A DNA stretch of 64,000 bases from Hawksworthiomyces lignivorus (taxonomy: Eukaryota > Ascomycota > Sordariomycetes > Ophiostomatales > Ophiostomataceae), in the NCBI GenBank assembly GCA_002917075.1, contig NTMA01000130.1, forward strand, positions 1 to 64,000, given 5' to 3'. Shown here piece by piece: positions 11,206 through 20,652 of this stretch; within the stretch, counting starts at the first letter, position 1, and each line of letters starts with the position of its first letter. A program made the position numbers and the translations under genes. The notes under the pieces were generated by a model that was not told the origin of the DNA, searched no databases, and saw only the letters and a list, made by a program, of their open reading frames with translations.

Positions 11206-13000
11206 TCACTGCCGCCAGAACTTCCAGCCCTCGCGCTCGCCGCCGCCGCCCTCGACGCCGACGAGGCGCTCGACGCCCTCGTTGCCCTCGGCGTTGAGGA
11301 ACTTCTCGACGTCGATCTCCATGCCGCCCTCCTCGTCCTCGTCCATGCCGTTGCGCAGCACGGCGGGCCATAGCACGCCGACGCCGTCGCCGCCGAGCGT
11401 GGTCTGGAACTGCTGGTAGCCCTCGGCCTCGAGGCGGCGCTTAAGCGCCTCGACGCGGCTGCTGCTGCTGGTCTTGCCCCCCTTGCCCTTGGCATCGCCG
11501 TCGCCCTGCGGCCGCAGCAGCGTGATAGAGCAGCCGCCGCCGCCGGCGCCCGTCAGCTTGGTCCAGCCCAGGCCCTCATGGTCGACCAGCTCGCGCACGC
11601 GCTCGAGCCGCGGGTGCGACACGCCCAGCGCCGCCAGCAGGCCGTGGTTGACGGCCATGAGCTCGCCGAGGCTGCTGAGGGCGTCGGCGGGCGCAGCGTC
11701 GTCGTCGTCGTTGTCTTCGTTGCTTGCTGCTGCCGCCTTGCCGTTTGCGTGCTTGGTGCTGCCGTTGCCGTTGGCGCGTGGTGCCTCCTCCGCGTCGCTG
11801 TCGCTGCCGGCGCCGCTGCCGTTGCTGCTGCTGCTGCTGTCCGAGTCGCCGCCGTCCCCGCCTTGCTGCGCGTCGATGATGGCAATGGCGCTGCGCGCCA
11901 CCGCGTCCATGGCGTCCAGGATGTGGCCCACGACGGCCGGCTGGACCTTCTTGAGGCGCCCCACCTTGGCCACCTCGACCTTGGTCGACCGCGCCTTCTT
12001 GGTGTCGACCAGCAGCAGCGGCAGCTCCGGGAAGCGCCACAGCGACCGCACCGTCGGCGGCTTGCTGTAGTCGGCGCGCTGGAACACGACCGCCTTGCCC
12101 TGCGTCGACACCGTGTTGTCAATACCCGACGGATTGCCGTGGATGCACATCTCCGCCACAAACGCCCAGCGGTTGACCCGCTCTACCTGCAGCCGCGCCT
12201 CCTCCGCCGGCTGGTCCGGGTGCGGGCCCGACAGCGCCCGCAGCTGCAGCAGCAGCGCCGTCGCCATGCACACTGCGATCGACCCGCTGCTGCCCAGCCC
12301 CGCCCCGATCGGAATCGTCGACCGCAGCGTGTATACGCAGCCCGGGAACTTCTGCGACCCCAGCGACAGGAAGAGATACAAAAACGACAGCGCCGACGCC
12401 TGGTGCACCTTGCGCTCGTGCTCCGACTTGGACAGCGACACCCCCGCCAGGTGCGGCTGGATCGCCGCCAGCAGGTCCGCGTCCAGCGCCGTCACCAGGT
12501 CGTAGTAGAACTTCTTCTTGCCCGGCTGTGAGAACACCGCCCACGGCAGCTCGTCAATGTTCCACGTGTGCGACATGTCAATGTCCGGAAACCGCAGCGT
12601 CACCGTCCGCTTCGACTTGGACAGCGTCGTCACCAGCAGGTACGACCGCAGCGAGATCGCCGCCGCCACCGCAGCCTAGAAAGCGCAGAAGCGCATTGTC
12701 AGTAACTTTCTTCGTGTGTGTGTGTGTCTCTCTCTCTCTCTCTCTTTTTAGCGGGGTAGCACCAACCTTGCCGTGCACCACCGAGTGCTCGCCAAACACG
12801 ATAACCTTGCCCGGGGCCGAGACCATAAAGGCCGGCATCATGGGGCTCGACTGCTTGCGATCCATCCTGCGACGCTGCTGCTGTTGTGTTGTGTGTCCGT
12901 TGCTGGATGCACCGGACAGGTTGTTGCTGTCGTCGTTGGCCGTCATTTTGATATGGAGGCGGTCCACCTCTCGGCTGATCCCATTGGCGCCGCTCGTCAT
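11206..13000 (-). CDS. ERG12: Mevalonate kinase (GHMP kinase family)
   Basis: Two exons, 13000-12767 and 12675-11206, encode 567 residues. The protein phosphorylates mevalonate with ATP, the first kinase step toward isopentenyl diphosphate, sterols and prenyl groups. Family motifs are complete: APGKVIVFGEHSVVHGK (motif 1, about residues 60-77, ending exactly at the splice site), PIGAGLGSSGSIAV (motif 2, ATP loop), GNPSGIDN around the catalytic Asp, and LTGAGGGGCSITLL (motif 3). An Asp/Ser/Asn-rich insert of about 60 residues lies before ALSSLGELM and is not part of the catalytic fold. A Gln/Arg-rich stretch precedes motif 1. Initiation at the first ATG (13000) or at Met19 are both possible. 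The intron contains GT and CT microsatellites. Confidence 0.93.
12711..12746. repeat. (TG)n/(TC)n microsatellite in ERG12 intron
   Basis: Consecutive TG then TC dinucleotide repeats fill the middle of the 91-base mevalonate kinase intron. Confidence 0.85.
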
Positions 13001-14632
13001 TCCTTATGGTAGGGGATGTCTCGCGTGGGACGGGAGAGGGAGGGTAGCGAAAAGGGGGAGGGACTGGAGGAGGGTGACGAGGCGTAGCGCGGAATGCGAA
13101 AAAGCGTTGAAAGGGGTGGTGAGACAACTGGAGAAAGAAAAAGAGCACGCAAAGTATCGAAGGAAGGGCGGTGTATGCTCTCGCAGTAGTTCGAAAAAAA
13201 GCAATTGGCGAGTCGTACGAACGAAGCACTTCTTTTTGCTTGGGAGAGGGAGATGCGTGCCAATTTTTCTTTATGCCCGAGAAACTGTTGGGACTTTTGG
13301 GATCGCGTGGAGCTTCCCTACGCAGCCGGCCGTGTCTTGCGTATCGTCGCCTGCAGCACAGAAGAGCTCTACCAAGCTGAGAGGTAAAGAGGAAGGACAA
13401 ACAAAAGCCACAGAAGCAATTAGGGTGTCACACCAACAAGGAACAAGAAAGTTGGGATGGTTGTATTCCGTGCCGCAGGATCAAGAGAAAAATAATAACA
13501 GACAAGAAAAAAAGAGAGGCAAACGCCTAATAGAAGACGAAGACGCATCCACGCAAATAAGAAAAAAGATAGAAAAACGACGAACACCAGAAAAGGACTA
13601 GCTGGATTATAGAAGTAATGTTTTATTAATGACCCCCGGTCGTCCCAGGCACTGCCCCCTATCGTGGATTCGCGAATGTGGAATATCCCTGGGGAAGACA
13701 AAGAGGCGAGAGGGAGGGGGAACAAACAAAAAGAGGCGAGCCCGTCCCGTCTTCCCAACAATTGCCTCGATTTGATTGACGGATTGATTGACTGGTTGAT
13801 TGCTTCATTGATTGATTCGTTGATTGATTCGCTGACCTGGTTGGCTTGATTAACCCCTTACCCTCCTCGTCTTGCTCTCTACTCTCTACTCTTCTACGCT
13901 GTAATACTCCGCACTCTTCCCCTTTTTCCTGTGCCGTGCCACTCGTCGACGCTGCTGAGCTATTATTCCTTCTGCCTGGAGAGCGCTAAAATGTGGGTAC
14001 TCATAGCATGTACGTGTCGCCGTGTGAAGGTCAGATGCGCAGGACTCGTACTGGGCTACGTATGCATGATACCGTCCCGCTATGCCAATCTTATTCGCCG
14101 TCAGGGGGCTTCCACAAAGCTTCTAAACCGCCATCGTCATGTGCCTGAAATGCCGTACTGCCGTATGGCCTAGACCTGTGGTACGCTGCAACCTGTACGC
14201 TATGATAGACATACTATAGCAAGATCCGGGTAGCTCGTTGTAGCGCCTCTGCCTGCGAGAGAGGGGAGGAACCTGATTGCTGGGTCAAGGGACAGCCAAG
14301 AGTCTCCACTAGAGGGCGAAAAGGGGATTGGCCTGGTCTCAGCTCTGCTAGGAACAGTTTAAGAGGATCATCGCCAGTGGCGCGGAGAATGCCGTGCCCC
14401 GTAGGTGAGGTAACATAGCAAAAGATAAACACTCGAAATGAGAGCGAGAGCTGAAAAAAGGAGACAATATTGTGAACCTAAGAAGGAGGGAAATCAAATT
14501 AGGAAATCTTGACTAAGAAATAAACTTTCTGGTTATCAAAATTAAGTTCACGGTTGCAACCTTCAGGCAACATAGAACGTAAAACGCATCGCTCCCTTGC
14601 AGCTGCTCTGCGCAATCACCAATTCTTTCCCC
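13001..14632. other. Intergenic between ERG12 promoter and NLP 3' end
   Basis: No supported gene. On the plus strand an open frame overlaps the ERG12 start (12528-13601), but it is antisense and ends in a Lys/Arg-rich random-looking stretch. The segment carries an imperfect TGATTGATT repeat field (13771-13835) and CT-rich DNA to 13930. Confidence 0.55.
13771..13835. repeat. Imperfect (TTGA/TGAT) tetranucleotide repeat
   Basis: Several blocks of GATTGATT-type sequence separated by 3-6 bases make up about 65 bases. In-phase blocks recur near 13771, 13783, 13795, 13808 and 13820. Confidence 0.75.
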
Positions 14633-15559
14633 TCAGAAAGTCGCGGCCGCCAGATTATTCTCAAAGTTGGCGTCAATGAACGGCACGATGGCGGCGCCAA
14701 AGTCGGTCGTGGACAGCGCCGTCTGGGCGACCGCCGGCAGATCCTCCCACGCGATGAGCGGCTGCGAGCCGCCGACCGTCGACGTCAGGAAGCACGCGTG
14801 GTCCAGCGGCCAGTAGCTCTGGTACGCGATGAGCGGCTTCGTGCCCGACAGCGTGAACCCGTCCGTCGAGCAGTCCCAGCCGCCGTGCTGCGACGGGCAC
14901 ACCGCCACCACGTTGCCGGCCGCCGTGCTCGTGCTGCTGGACAGCCACACGATCGCGCCCTCCCAGTCGTGGCGGTGGCCGAGCCCGTCCGACGGCTCGT
15001 CCTTGGGGAAGTACCTGCGCCGGTTGTCAGCAGTCTGGTTTACTGGAATTTCGTTTCCTCCTCCTTTTGTCATTTTCCTTCTGTTTCAGTTTGGCTGAAG
15101 GGTGAGGGGGGAGACAAACCAAGAGTACATCAGCGCGTAGTAGTTTCCATATATCGTGCCCCGGACGTAGATCTGACCAGTGTTGCTGGAGCAGTCACCA
15201 TCGCTGGCGCCTGTCGGTTTGAGACCTGCACTAAAGCAAAGAGTTAGTGCCAAAAGCAAAAACTATACGTGGTAGAGACACATTCAATCACAAATCTTGT
15301 TCCTCGTCTGGGACACTTACTTCGTGTCTCCCTCGGCGTCCACGGCCGGGAAGGGGACGCAGCCGTTCACAACCTTGAGCAGCGGCTGATAGGCCAGGTA
15401 GACGTTGCCAACCGTGCCGCTCGGCACCGTCTGCGGGAAGCCCACAATGTCGTCTGACGAAATGGTGCCTCGTGCGACCAGCGGGTTCGGCATGGCCGCG
15501 GCAGAGCTAGCAGCCAGAAGAGCAGCCGTGCTGCGAAGGAGACGCGAGTAGACAGTCAT
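14633..15559 (-). CDS. Necrosis- and ethylene-inducing-like protein (NLP, NPP1 domain), secreted
   Basis: Three exons, 15559-15321, 15230-15120 and 15014-14633, encode 243 residues. A hydrophobic N-terminal signal peptide (Leu/Ala-rich to about residue 22) indicates secretion. The NPP1 family heptapeptide GHRHDWE is intact at residues 129-135. Two conserved Cys positions (one after VVNG in exon 1, one in the GDCSS segment of exon 2) fit type I NLPs. Length is normal and no break is seen. Many family members are cytolytic toward dicot plant membranes; others are not, and activity cannot be inferred here. Introns are short (GTAAGT...TAG and GTTTGT...CAG) and in phase. It is divergent to an ABM-like gene across 1.46 kb. 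Confidence 0.92.
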
Positions 15560-15664
15560 TTTCAAAACGAAAAGAGATCTTAATGTGTACAATTGAGTCT
15601 TGCGGAGCGGCTTGGCGGCACAGACCGAGACTCTGGCTAGAAAGGGGTCTTGGATGTTGACTGC

Positions 15665-15672
15665 ATTTTATA
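15665..15672 (-). promoter_or_regulatory. TATA box of the NLP gene
   Basis: TATAAAAT reads on the minus strand about 106 bases upstream of the NLP start codon, a plausible distance for a fungal TATA element. Position is the only support. Confidence 0.5.
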
Positions 15673-16873
15673 CACTGGCGATGGTCTATCTCATCGAACT
15701 GTGAGAATAATCTCGCTATACTATGGTCAATGCGATGTATCCTCAAGCGATGTATCCAAGACCATCGCTGTCTTTTTTTTTTCGTTTTCTCGTTGTTAGC
15801 GACAATTCGTAGCGATGTCCATGTCCATGCTAGCACGACGCGTAACACCTCGGTGGGACTCGCAAAGTCGCATCGGCCATTGTAGTATTCTTGCGCTCTC
15901 GAGGCAAAGGTATACCAGCCGGATGCAGTATAAATACCGGCCGTGTTATGCATTTCCACTACCCCAGCCTCGGCACTCATCGATTGATCTCAGAACACGT
16001 GCAGGGCCTAATTGGTGCCATTGTTCTCTTGAGATCGCTTAAAAGTTACAAGGTGTATAGAAAACTGCTGCGCGTGCGGTGGTAATGCAAACTAAGCAGC
16101 CTATCGGTCTCCATAAGTAGAACAGTGATCCGTACGTAGGCAGAAAAAGGTTAAGACATCATAGCAAGTGCTTAGTGAAAGACGATGCATCACGGTCTTG
16201 AGTTGTACTGCAGAGTTACGGCTCGCTCATGATATGCCTTATGGGCAGACCGACGACTCCGTTACTTGAGCCAGGGTCAGGGCCGGAGCGGACTTTGTAT
16301 CTCAAGATCTGATTCTTAGATCCGCTTCCTAACGACAAGACCGTGAGGGTCCGAAATTAAAAGAGGGGTTCTGGCGATGCGGGTCCTGGCAATTCCGTTC
16401 GCCCATCCCAGGCCAGAGAAGCACATCACGACATGGGCCAAGATGAGCCCAGACATAATCCCTCCTAGTGAGGCTTTGGTTGCTGCTACGTGCTGCCAGC
16501 TCCCGCCGGAGACATATAAGCAGCTCCGACCACCAGTGTCCAAATGAAGAATATGGTAGGGACATGCACCCACCACCCTTTGCTTTCTCCCCGGACAGCC
16601 GGCCACGCCCTACGAATGTCAGCTCAGTCTGACATCAGATTTGCAGCCTCCAAGAGGAAGGAGGACAACAACAAAGTCCATGCCGTGCATACCGTCATGA
16701 CAGCTGACTAGAGTTTATGGTTGGATCGGGCCTCTTTTTCCGTGCTTGTGATTTTCCTGTAGGTGATATCTCGCACATCTCGCACGTTGCAAAGTCCACT
16801 TTTCCTCTACATGCAAAATCCGCAGCAGTAAGCATTGTACATGCGACACGTACGTGCGACAGGGCGCGCTGCC

Positions 16874-16881
16874 CATAAATA
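16874..16881 (+). promoter_or_regulatory. TATA-like element upstream of the ABM-like gene
   Basis: CATAAATA lies about 140 bases before the ATG at 17018, in an otherwise G/C-rich patch. Weak evidence by position. Confidence 0.35.
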
Positions 16882-17017
16882 GGAGCGGAGGGGAAGGAAA
16901 TCGTAGATTGATCATTTGGAAAAGAGACCTGGATGAGCCGCAAATTGACATAGCAGAGGCTTACACCAAATACAAATCTACGGTTTTTTCTTTTGTGGAA
17001 AATTAATTTCCGCAGAC

Positions 17018-17749
17018 ATGGTTGTTACCGAGTTCGGCGTAATGAAGGGCGCCGCCCCGGCCGTGACGCCGGAGCTCCGGGCGGCGCTGGAGGCAGCGCT
17101 GGCGGCGCAGACGCGGTGGCTCAAGCTGGCGGTGCCGGCGGGGACCAATGCGACGACGGGCGGGCGGGCCTGGCTGCTGCAGCAGATCGAGGACCCGGGC
17201 GCCGTGCTGCTGGCGGCCACCTGGACGGGCGTGGACCAGCACGACGCCTGGGCCGCCACGGAGCCCGACCGCGCCGCCATCGTGGGCGCCGTCGGCGCCA
17301 ACCTGTATAAGCCGACAGGCGACGACGACCCGGCCAAGCCGGTCGTCCTCGTGCACTCAGACGCGGACCACTTCACGGAGCCGGCGGCAGCCGCGGAAGG
17401 CGGCGCCGCCGCCACTGCCACGCCGCTGCTCGACAGCCCCGTCGTCAGCGTCTCGCGCTTCTTCATCAAGCCGGGCCAGCGAGAGGCGTTCGACCAGGGT
17501 TTCAAGGCCAACAAGGTCTACATCAACGACTACGGCGCACCATATGTGCAGCGCGGCGGGTGGCGCGCCGACCCGGAGAAAGACCCCGCTACGGGCGCGG
17601 AAAAGGACGAATTCGTGCTGACGTGCGGCTGGGACTCGGTGGAACAGCACTTGGGGTTCTTCGGCGCGCCCAACGCGGACAAGCTCGGCAAGATCCTGGC
17701 GGAGCTCACGGACGGCGTGGACACCAAGCACTACCGGCGGATCCTGTAG
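17018..17749 (+). CDS. ABM (antibiotic biosynthesis monooxygenase)-like protein, dimeric alpha/beta barrel
   Basis: Single exon, 243 residues. The protein resembles fungal proteins with two ferredoxin-like ABM half-domains. The first covers about residues 25-100 (WLKLAVP..., WLLQQIEDPGAVLLAATWTGVDQHDAW). The second covers about 135-235 (VVSVSRFFIKPGQREAFDQGF, EFVLTCGWDSVEQHLGF). A run of Ala joins them. No signal peptide or membrane segment is present. The family includes heme-degrading and polyketide monooxygenases, but most fungal members have no known role, and none should be assumed. High G/C third positions and a clean stop support a real gene. Confidence 0.8.
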   Translation: MVVTEFGVMKGAAPAVTPELRAALEAALAAQTRWLKLAVPAGTNATTGGRAWLLQQIEDPGAVLLAATWTGVDQHDAWAATEPDRAAIVGAVGANLYKPTGDDDPAKPVVLVHSDADHFTEPAAAAEGGAAATATPLLDSPVVSVSRFFIKPGQREAFDQGFKANKVYINDYGAPYVQRGGWRADPEKDPATGAEKDEFVLTCGWDSVEQHLGFFGAPNADKLGKILAELTDGVDTKHYRRIL

Positions 17750-18213
17750 AATCGAGAACAGAAAAAAAAATGAAAGCGTCGATAGTGTGCGGAGAGAATA
17801 CATTTATTCATGTCCTTCCAATTCAGTTAGTAGCTAGCAGTATGCCAATCTCTATTTTCAAGGCGCCCTCATTCGATTGACTGCTTGTTCCGTAGACCGT
17901 AGTGTTCCAGTCGGGCTCTTGGGTCCCTTCCGTTCCGTGTCGTATTGGTTTTCGGATCGCTTCAAGATGCACACATTAACTGTCGTTAGGCACGAGCAAC
18001 AGCAGAGAAAGATCAGTTCAACAGAAAAAAAAGAAAATATGCAATTGATGCGATCTCGCCCTGGAGGGAAGAGAAAATCGCTTTCCCTGCCTGTACTATG
18101 ACATCCGTTGCTCGCTTTTCCCTCTCCCCTTGCCAATGGATTTTTGAATTTTTTTCGCCCTTTTTTTTTATAATTGATCAATTTTTCCTAATCAGCTCGT
18201 CCGGTCAAATCCT
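17750..18213. other. Convergent 3' intergenic region
   Basis: Between the ABM-like gene and the L38 stop. A+T-rich with A9 and T9 runs; presumed 3' UTRs only. Confidence 0.55.
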
Positions 18214-18762
18214 TTATGCGGACTTCTTCTTGTCCTTCTTGTTGACCTCGGTGACAGTCAGGTCTGGCGGGTTGTTTTGTCAGCATGTAAGACTCGATGA
18301 GTGCGAGGTCAGTACTAGAACAGGAAGACAACGTACTAGGGGGCAGGCTCTGCTTCAGCTTGTCGGCCTTGTCGGAGTCCTTCAGAACCAGGGTGTACAG
18401 GTTGCGCTTGCACCGGACCTTGAACTTGGTCAGGCTGGTCTTCTTGCTCTTCTTGATCCGGGCGTCTGTCGATCGAAAAAAAGAATAAGGTGTTAGAACG
18501 TCATTGTCTCTTTGGTCTCCTCAAAATCCGGTAAAATTTCTGCCCATTTCTCAAATCTCCCTTCCTGGCTCCTTCTTTCGCTCGCTCGCCTACTCGCTCG
18601 CTGTAATTGGGATTTTTCGCTTCACTTACCAGACGCATCGTCACGCCGGCAGATCTCGATGAACTAGAAGTTGAATGTCAGTATTTCGACCCTCAATATA
18701 CCATTGGCTCTGTAGAACTCATAGATACACACCTGCTTAATGTCGCTAACTTCTCGAGGCAT
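18214..18762 (-). CDS. RPL38: 60S ribosomal protein eL38
   Basis: Four exons on the minus strand, 18762-18733, 18663-18630, 18465-18337 and 18263-18214, encode 80 residues. The sequence begins [21 protein letters not shown] and continues [40 protein letters not shown] and [14 protein letters not shown]. It is collinear with eL38 over its whole length. eL38 is a small structural protein of the large cytosolic ribosomal subunit. Exons are tiny (30, 34, 129 and 50 bases) and every junction is in phase, as is usual for intron-rich ribosomal protein genes in filamentous fungi. Confidence 0.96.
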
Positions 18763-19310
18763 TTTGAAAGAGGTTGGGGTATGTGATGTTGGGAGAAAAA
18801 GGGTATGAATTGGGCGTCGTCTTGTGATGTAGATACGGTCGTGGGGTTGAAGCAGCAAAATTTCGAGGATGCCCTTTTTTTGCTGTACCCTCTAATTTTT
18901 GTCACTAATTCTTTTTTATTTTTTTTTTCCTCCGATTCAATTTTTGTGTGGGCTCCACACGTGCCGAAATCTTGGCAAATGCGCACAGACCAACTCATGG
19001 ATTATGTAATTCTTAAAAGAATTGGTGTTTGCTGGCCTTCTGGTTTGACAGGGGAGAGTCCCTTCCATGTGGCTGCCTGGATATGCTGAGCTGGACAGCT
19101 ATTGTACTAGGGAGGGAGACGACGATGAACAGGTGGCGAGATGCTAGCTAGAAGGACAGTCTTGCATATAAGACTCGTAGATGTTTATATTTCTTTCACA
19201 TGCACCTTGCTTTGCTTTTAGTTTCTGTCCAAGTACGCAGAAAGACTCAGAAACTTGTCACTGACAGAACCGCCCCCTCCCTTGCATTACTTGCAGTCTT
19301 ATAAGTCAAG
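18763..19310. other. Divergent intergenic region, RPL38 / small TM protein
   Basis: Contains T-rich tracts near 18880-18940 and no open frame of note. Presumed shared promoter space. Confidence 0.5.
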
Positions 19311-19814
19311 ATGCCAACTCCACTGGACAGGACCATGAAGTCCAAGGTGCGATCCGATATCCCAGCAACTGCTATTCATGACATATGACACAATGTTGTT
19401 CCTTACTAACGCTCTGAATATCAAAGAACGCATTCTTGGGTGAGTATTCTTCGACATCCAATTGAGAGAGACTCCGTTATATTACGGGTTTTGTAATAGC
19501 ATGTTCCGTCTAACACATGCACATTTGTAGCTTTCAGCGGTCTTATTACCGGCGTGGCTATCTGGGCCATCTGGGGCAGCGACTTATTTCCCGCACAGTC
19601 AGATCCCACCGGTGACCCTGAGACCTGGACACGAGAGGAGCTGCGGCGATGGCTGGCATTGGTAAGTGTAAAAATGACAAAAGCCATATTTAGCCATAGG
19701 AAACGTCGGCCACTAATATGCCTATCTCAGCGAAACCTACATCCGCAGGACGGAGACACGACGGAGCAGCTGCTAGAGCGCGTGAAGATCAACATGCGCA
19801 TCCCACGGAATTGA
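19311..19814 (+). CDS. Small conserved fungal protein, one TM segment plus helix-rich tail
   Basis: Four exons, 19311-19346, 19427-19439, 19531-19661 and 19731-19814, encode 87 residues. Exon 2 has only 13 bases. A hydrophobic segment (AFLAFSGLITGVAIWAIWG, about residues 14-32) could span a membrane. It is followed by FPAQSDPTGDPETWTREELRRWLALRNL and then TTEQLLERVKINM. That tail resembles SAP/HeH-like helix-extended-helix motifs (WTREELRRWL...LLERV) seen in small uncharacterised fungal proteins. No function is known to me. Phases agree across all junctions, which is the main support for the model. The first donor (GTGCGA) is not ideal. Confidence 0.7.
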
Positions 19815-20652
19815 GCAGCTTTCTTTTGGTCGTCTAGACGTTTGGTCGTTTGGTGATGAGGGTTTCTGTCAGAAGATGAGACAAGTGGTGCATACAATAC
19901 CAAATGAGATGATATACCTATGTATGTATATACATACATAAGCTTAGATAGCATGTTTATAGCCGTTGCATTTCCCCAATGTATGAAGTCTGTTATTCTT
20001 GAAGGTGTTCGTTCAATTAGACTCGCGGATGGGATCCAGAAGTGCTTGGCCCTCTACAGGGGCCAGACACCCCTGTGACATCTTTTGCTCACTGGAGACG
20101 CAGAGCGGCTCAGGCAATAAACAGGGGGGCCCAGCAATTGAAAGACGGCGACTGCAGCAGTGATTGGCGGGCTAATGCCTAAACAGAGAGCTGTAGGATT
20201 GCCGTTGTGCGACCCTCCCCCACGAAAGATTATGCAATAGTTAGCCTGATAACAAAGCACGCGAAACGCTCTGGAGGGCCAGCGAGGAGGCCAGCGAGGC
20301 CAGCTTGCAATCATCGATCTCTTGTGAAGAATAAAACCGGCTGTCCTCCCCCGTATCCGCGTTTCTGCGCATCAGTCTGTGAGATTCGTCGGACAAAATT
20401 AGAAAAAACGCCCGGAGTCTCCAGAGAGATTCTGTTTTGGCTTCTTTTCTTTTTTTCCTTCTTCTCTCCTTCTACATTCTGTCTCCTTCGTTCCCTTCTT
20501 TTGGTTTCTTTTTCGTGTTTCTGTCTTCTATCCCTCTCCTTCTTTTGGCTCTGTGTGCGTGCTCTTCACACGCAATTCGCTCCTACCGCAAGCTCCTATT
20601 ATTATTATTTTTTTTTTTCCTTCTTTGGCTCTTCCAGCAAATATCATTCGAG
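19815..20652. other. Intergenic and 5' leader of STE24
   Basis: No supported gene. From about 20420 the plus strand becomes strongly C/T-rich up to the Ste24 start, a pattern common in long fungal 5' leaders. A palindromic TATGTATATACATA-type tract sits near 19920-19940. Confidence 0.55.

Larger units (their letters stand above)
15560..17017. other. Divergent intergenic region, NLP / ABM-like
   Basis: Mixed-composition DNA with no supported gene. It should contain regulatory sequence for both the secreted NLP and the ABM-like gene. TATA-like elements lie near each start. An isolated TATAAATA at about 15929 is far from both genes. Confidence 0.5.

Noticed and set aside
12528..13601. 357-codon plus-strand open frame
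   Set aside because: Overlaps ERG12 exon 1, its intron and promoter in antisense; hydrophobic then Lys/Arg-rich without motifs.
19915..19945. ATGTATATACATACATA palindrome
   Set aside because: Simple AT-rich repeat; no evidence that it is an origin or terminator.
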